In this document: in pieces, positions 5,245-5,264 of the stretch
How the letters are laid out: each line of letters begins with the position of its first letter
How positions within the stretch are numbered: the stretch's first letter is position 1
NCBI GenBank assembly: GCA_947258625.1
Contig: CAMYJN010000218.1
Coordinates: 1 to 5,264 of the forward strand
DNA length: 5,264 nucleotides
Direction: 5' to 3'
Source: an uncultured Polyangiaceae bacterium
GTDB taxonomy: Bacteria; Myxococcota_A; Polyangia; Polyangiales; Houyiibacteriaceae
The notes under the pieces: generated by a model
Database searches by the model: none
Seen by the model: only the letters and a program-made list of their open reading frames with translations
Told to the model about the DNA's origin: nothing
Position numbers and translations under genes: made by a program

Positions 5245-5264
5245 GGACTCCAGCGCCTCATTTG

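Noticed and set aside
1..5264. CRISPR arrays, tRNA/rRNA genes, insertion sequences, attachment sites
   Set aside because: No regularly spaced repeats, cloverleaf-like sequences, transposase frames or terminal inverted repeats were seen.

Overview
The window looks like a GC-rich chromosomal segment from a myxobacterium-type organism (Myxococcota, formerly Deltaproteobacteria). The main pointers are a single-pass envelope protein ending in an AgmX/PglI-type C-terminal domain and a fusion of a forkhead-associated (FHA) domain to a CpaF/TadA-like secretion ATPase. Both architectures recur in myxobacteria, but the assignment is inferred from family resemblance only. There is no tRNA, rRNA, CRISPR array, transposase or other obvious sign of gene transfer, and all five genes share the same GC-rich coding style.

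Layout from left to right. A minus-strand gene running off the left edge (1-754) encodes the membrane-anchored N-terminal part of a PpiD/SurA-like periplasmic chaperone. It is divergent from a plus-strand gene (921-1517) for the AgmX/PglI-tail protein, and the roughly 165-base gap between them holds one plausible sigma-70-like promoter per direction. That gene converges, with 5 bases between stop codons, on a minus-strand class I fructose-1,6-bisphosphatase gene, fbp (1523-2554). A gap of about 105 bases separates fbp from a divergent plus-strand gene (2660-3493) for a stand-alone EAL-domain c-di-GMP phosphodiesterase. This converges on, and overlaps by 26 bases, the minus-strand FHA-CpaF fusion gene (3468-5108). 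The last 156 bases are intergenic, with a candidate promoter and an AT-rich palindromic patch.

The genes alternate in strand, so no multi-gene operon is visible. Three of them (PpiD-like, AgmX-tail, FHA-CpaF) belong to envelope biogenesis, motility or secretion families, one is a signalling enzyme, and one is a gluconeogenic housekeeping enzyme. The most unusual item is the FHA-CpaF protein. Its fold-level motifs are recognisable, but the Walker A lysine is valine and the Asp-box and GEVRG-type Walker B motifs are altered. It therefore reads as a pseudo-ATPase fused to an apparently intact phosphothreonine-binding domain. A second oddity is the fbp start region: the only strong Shine-Dalgarno sequence is ideally spaced for an out-of-frame 35-codon upstream ORF rather than for fbp itself.
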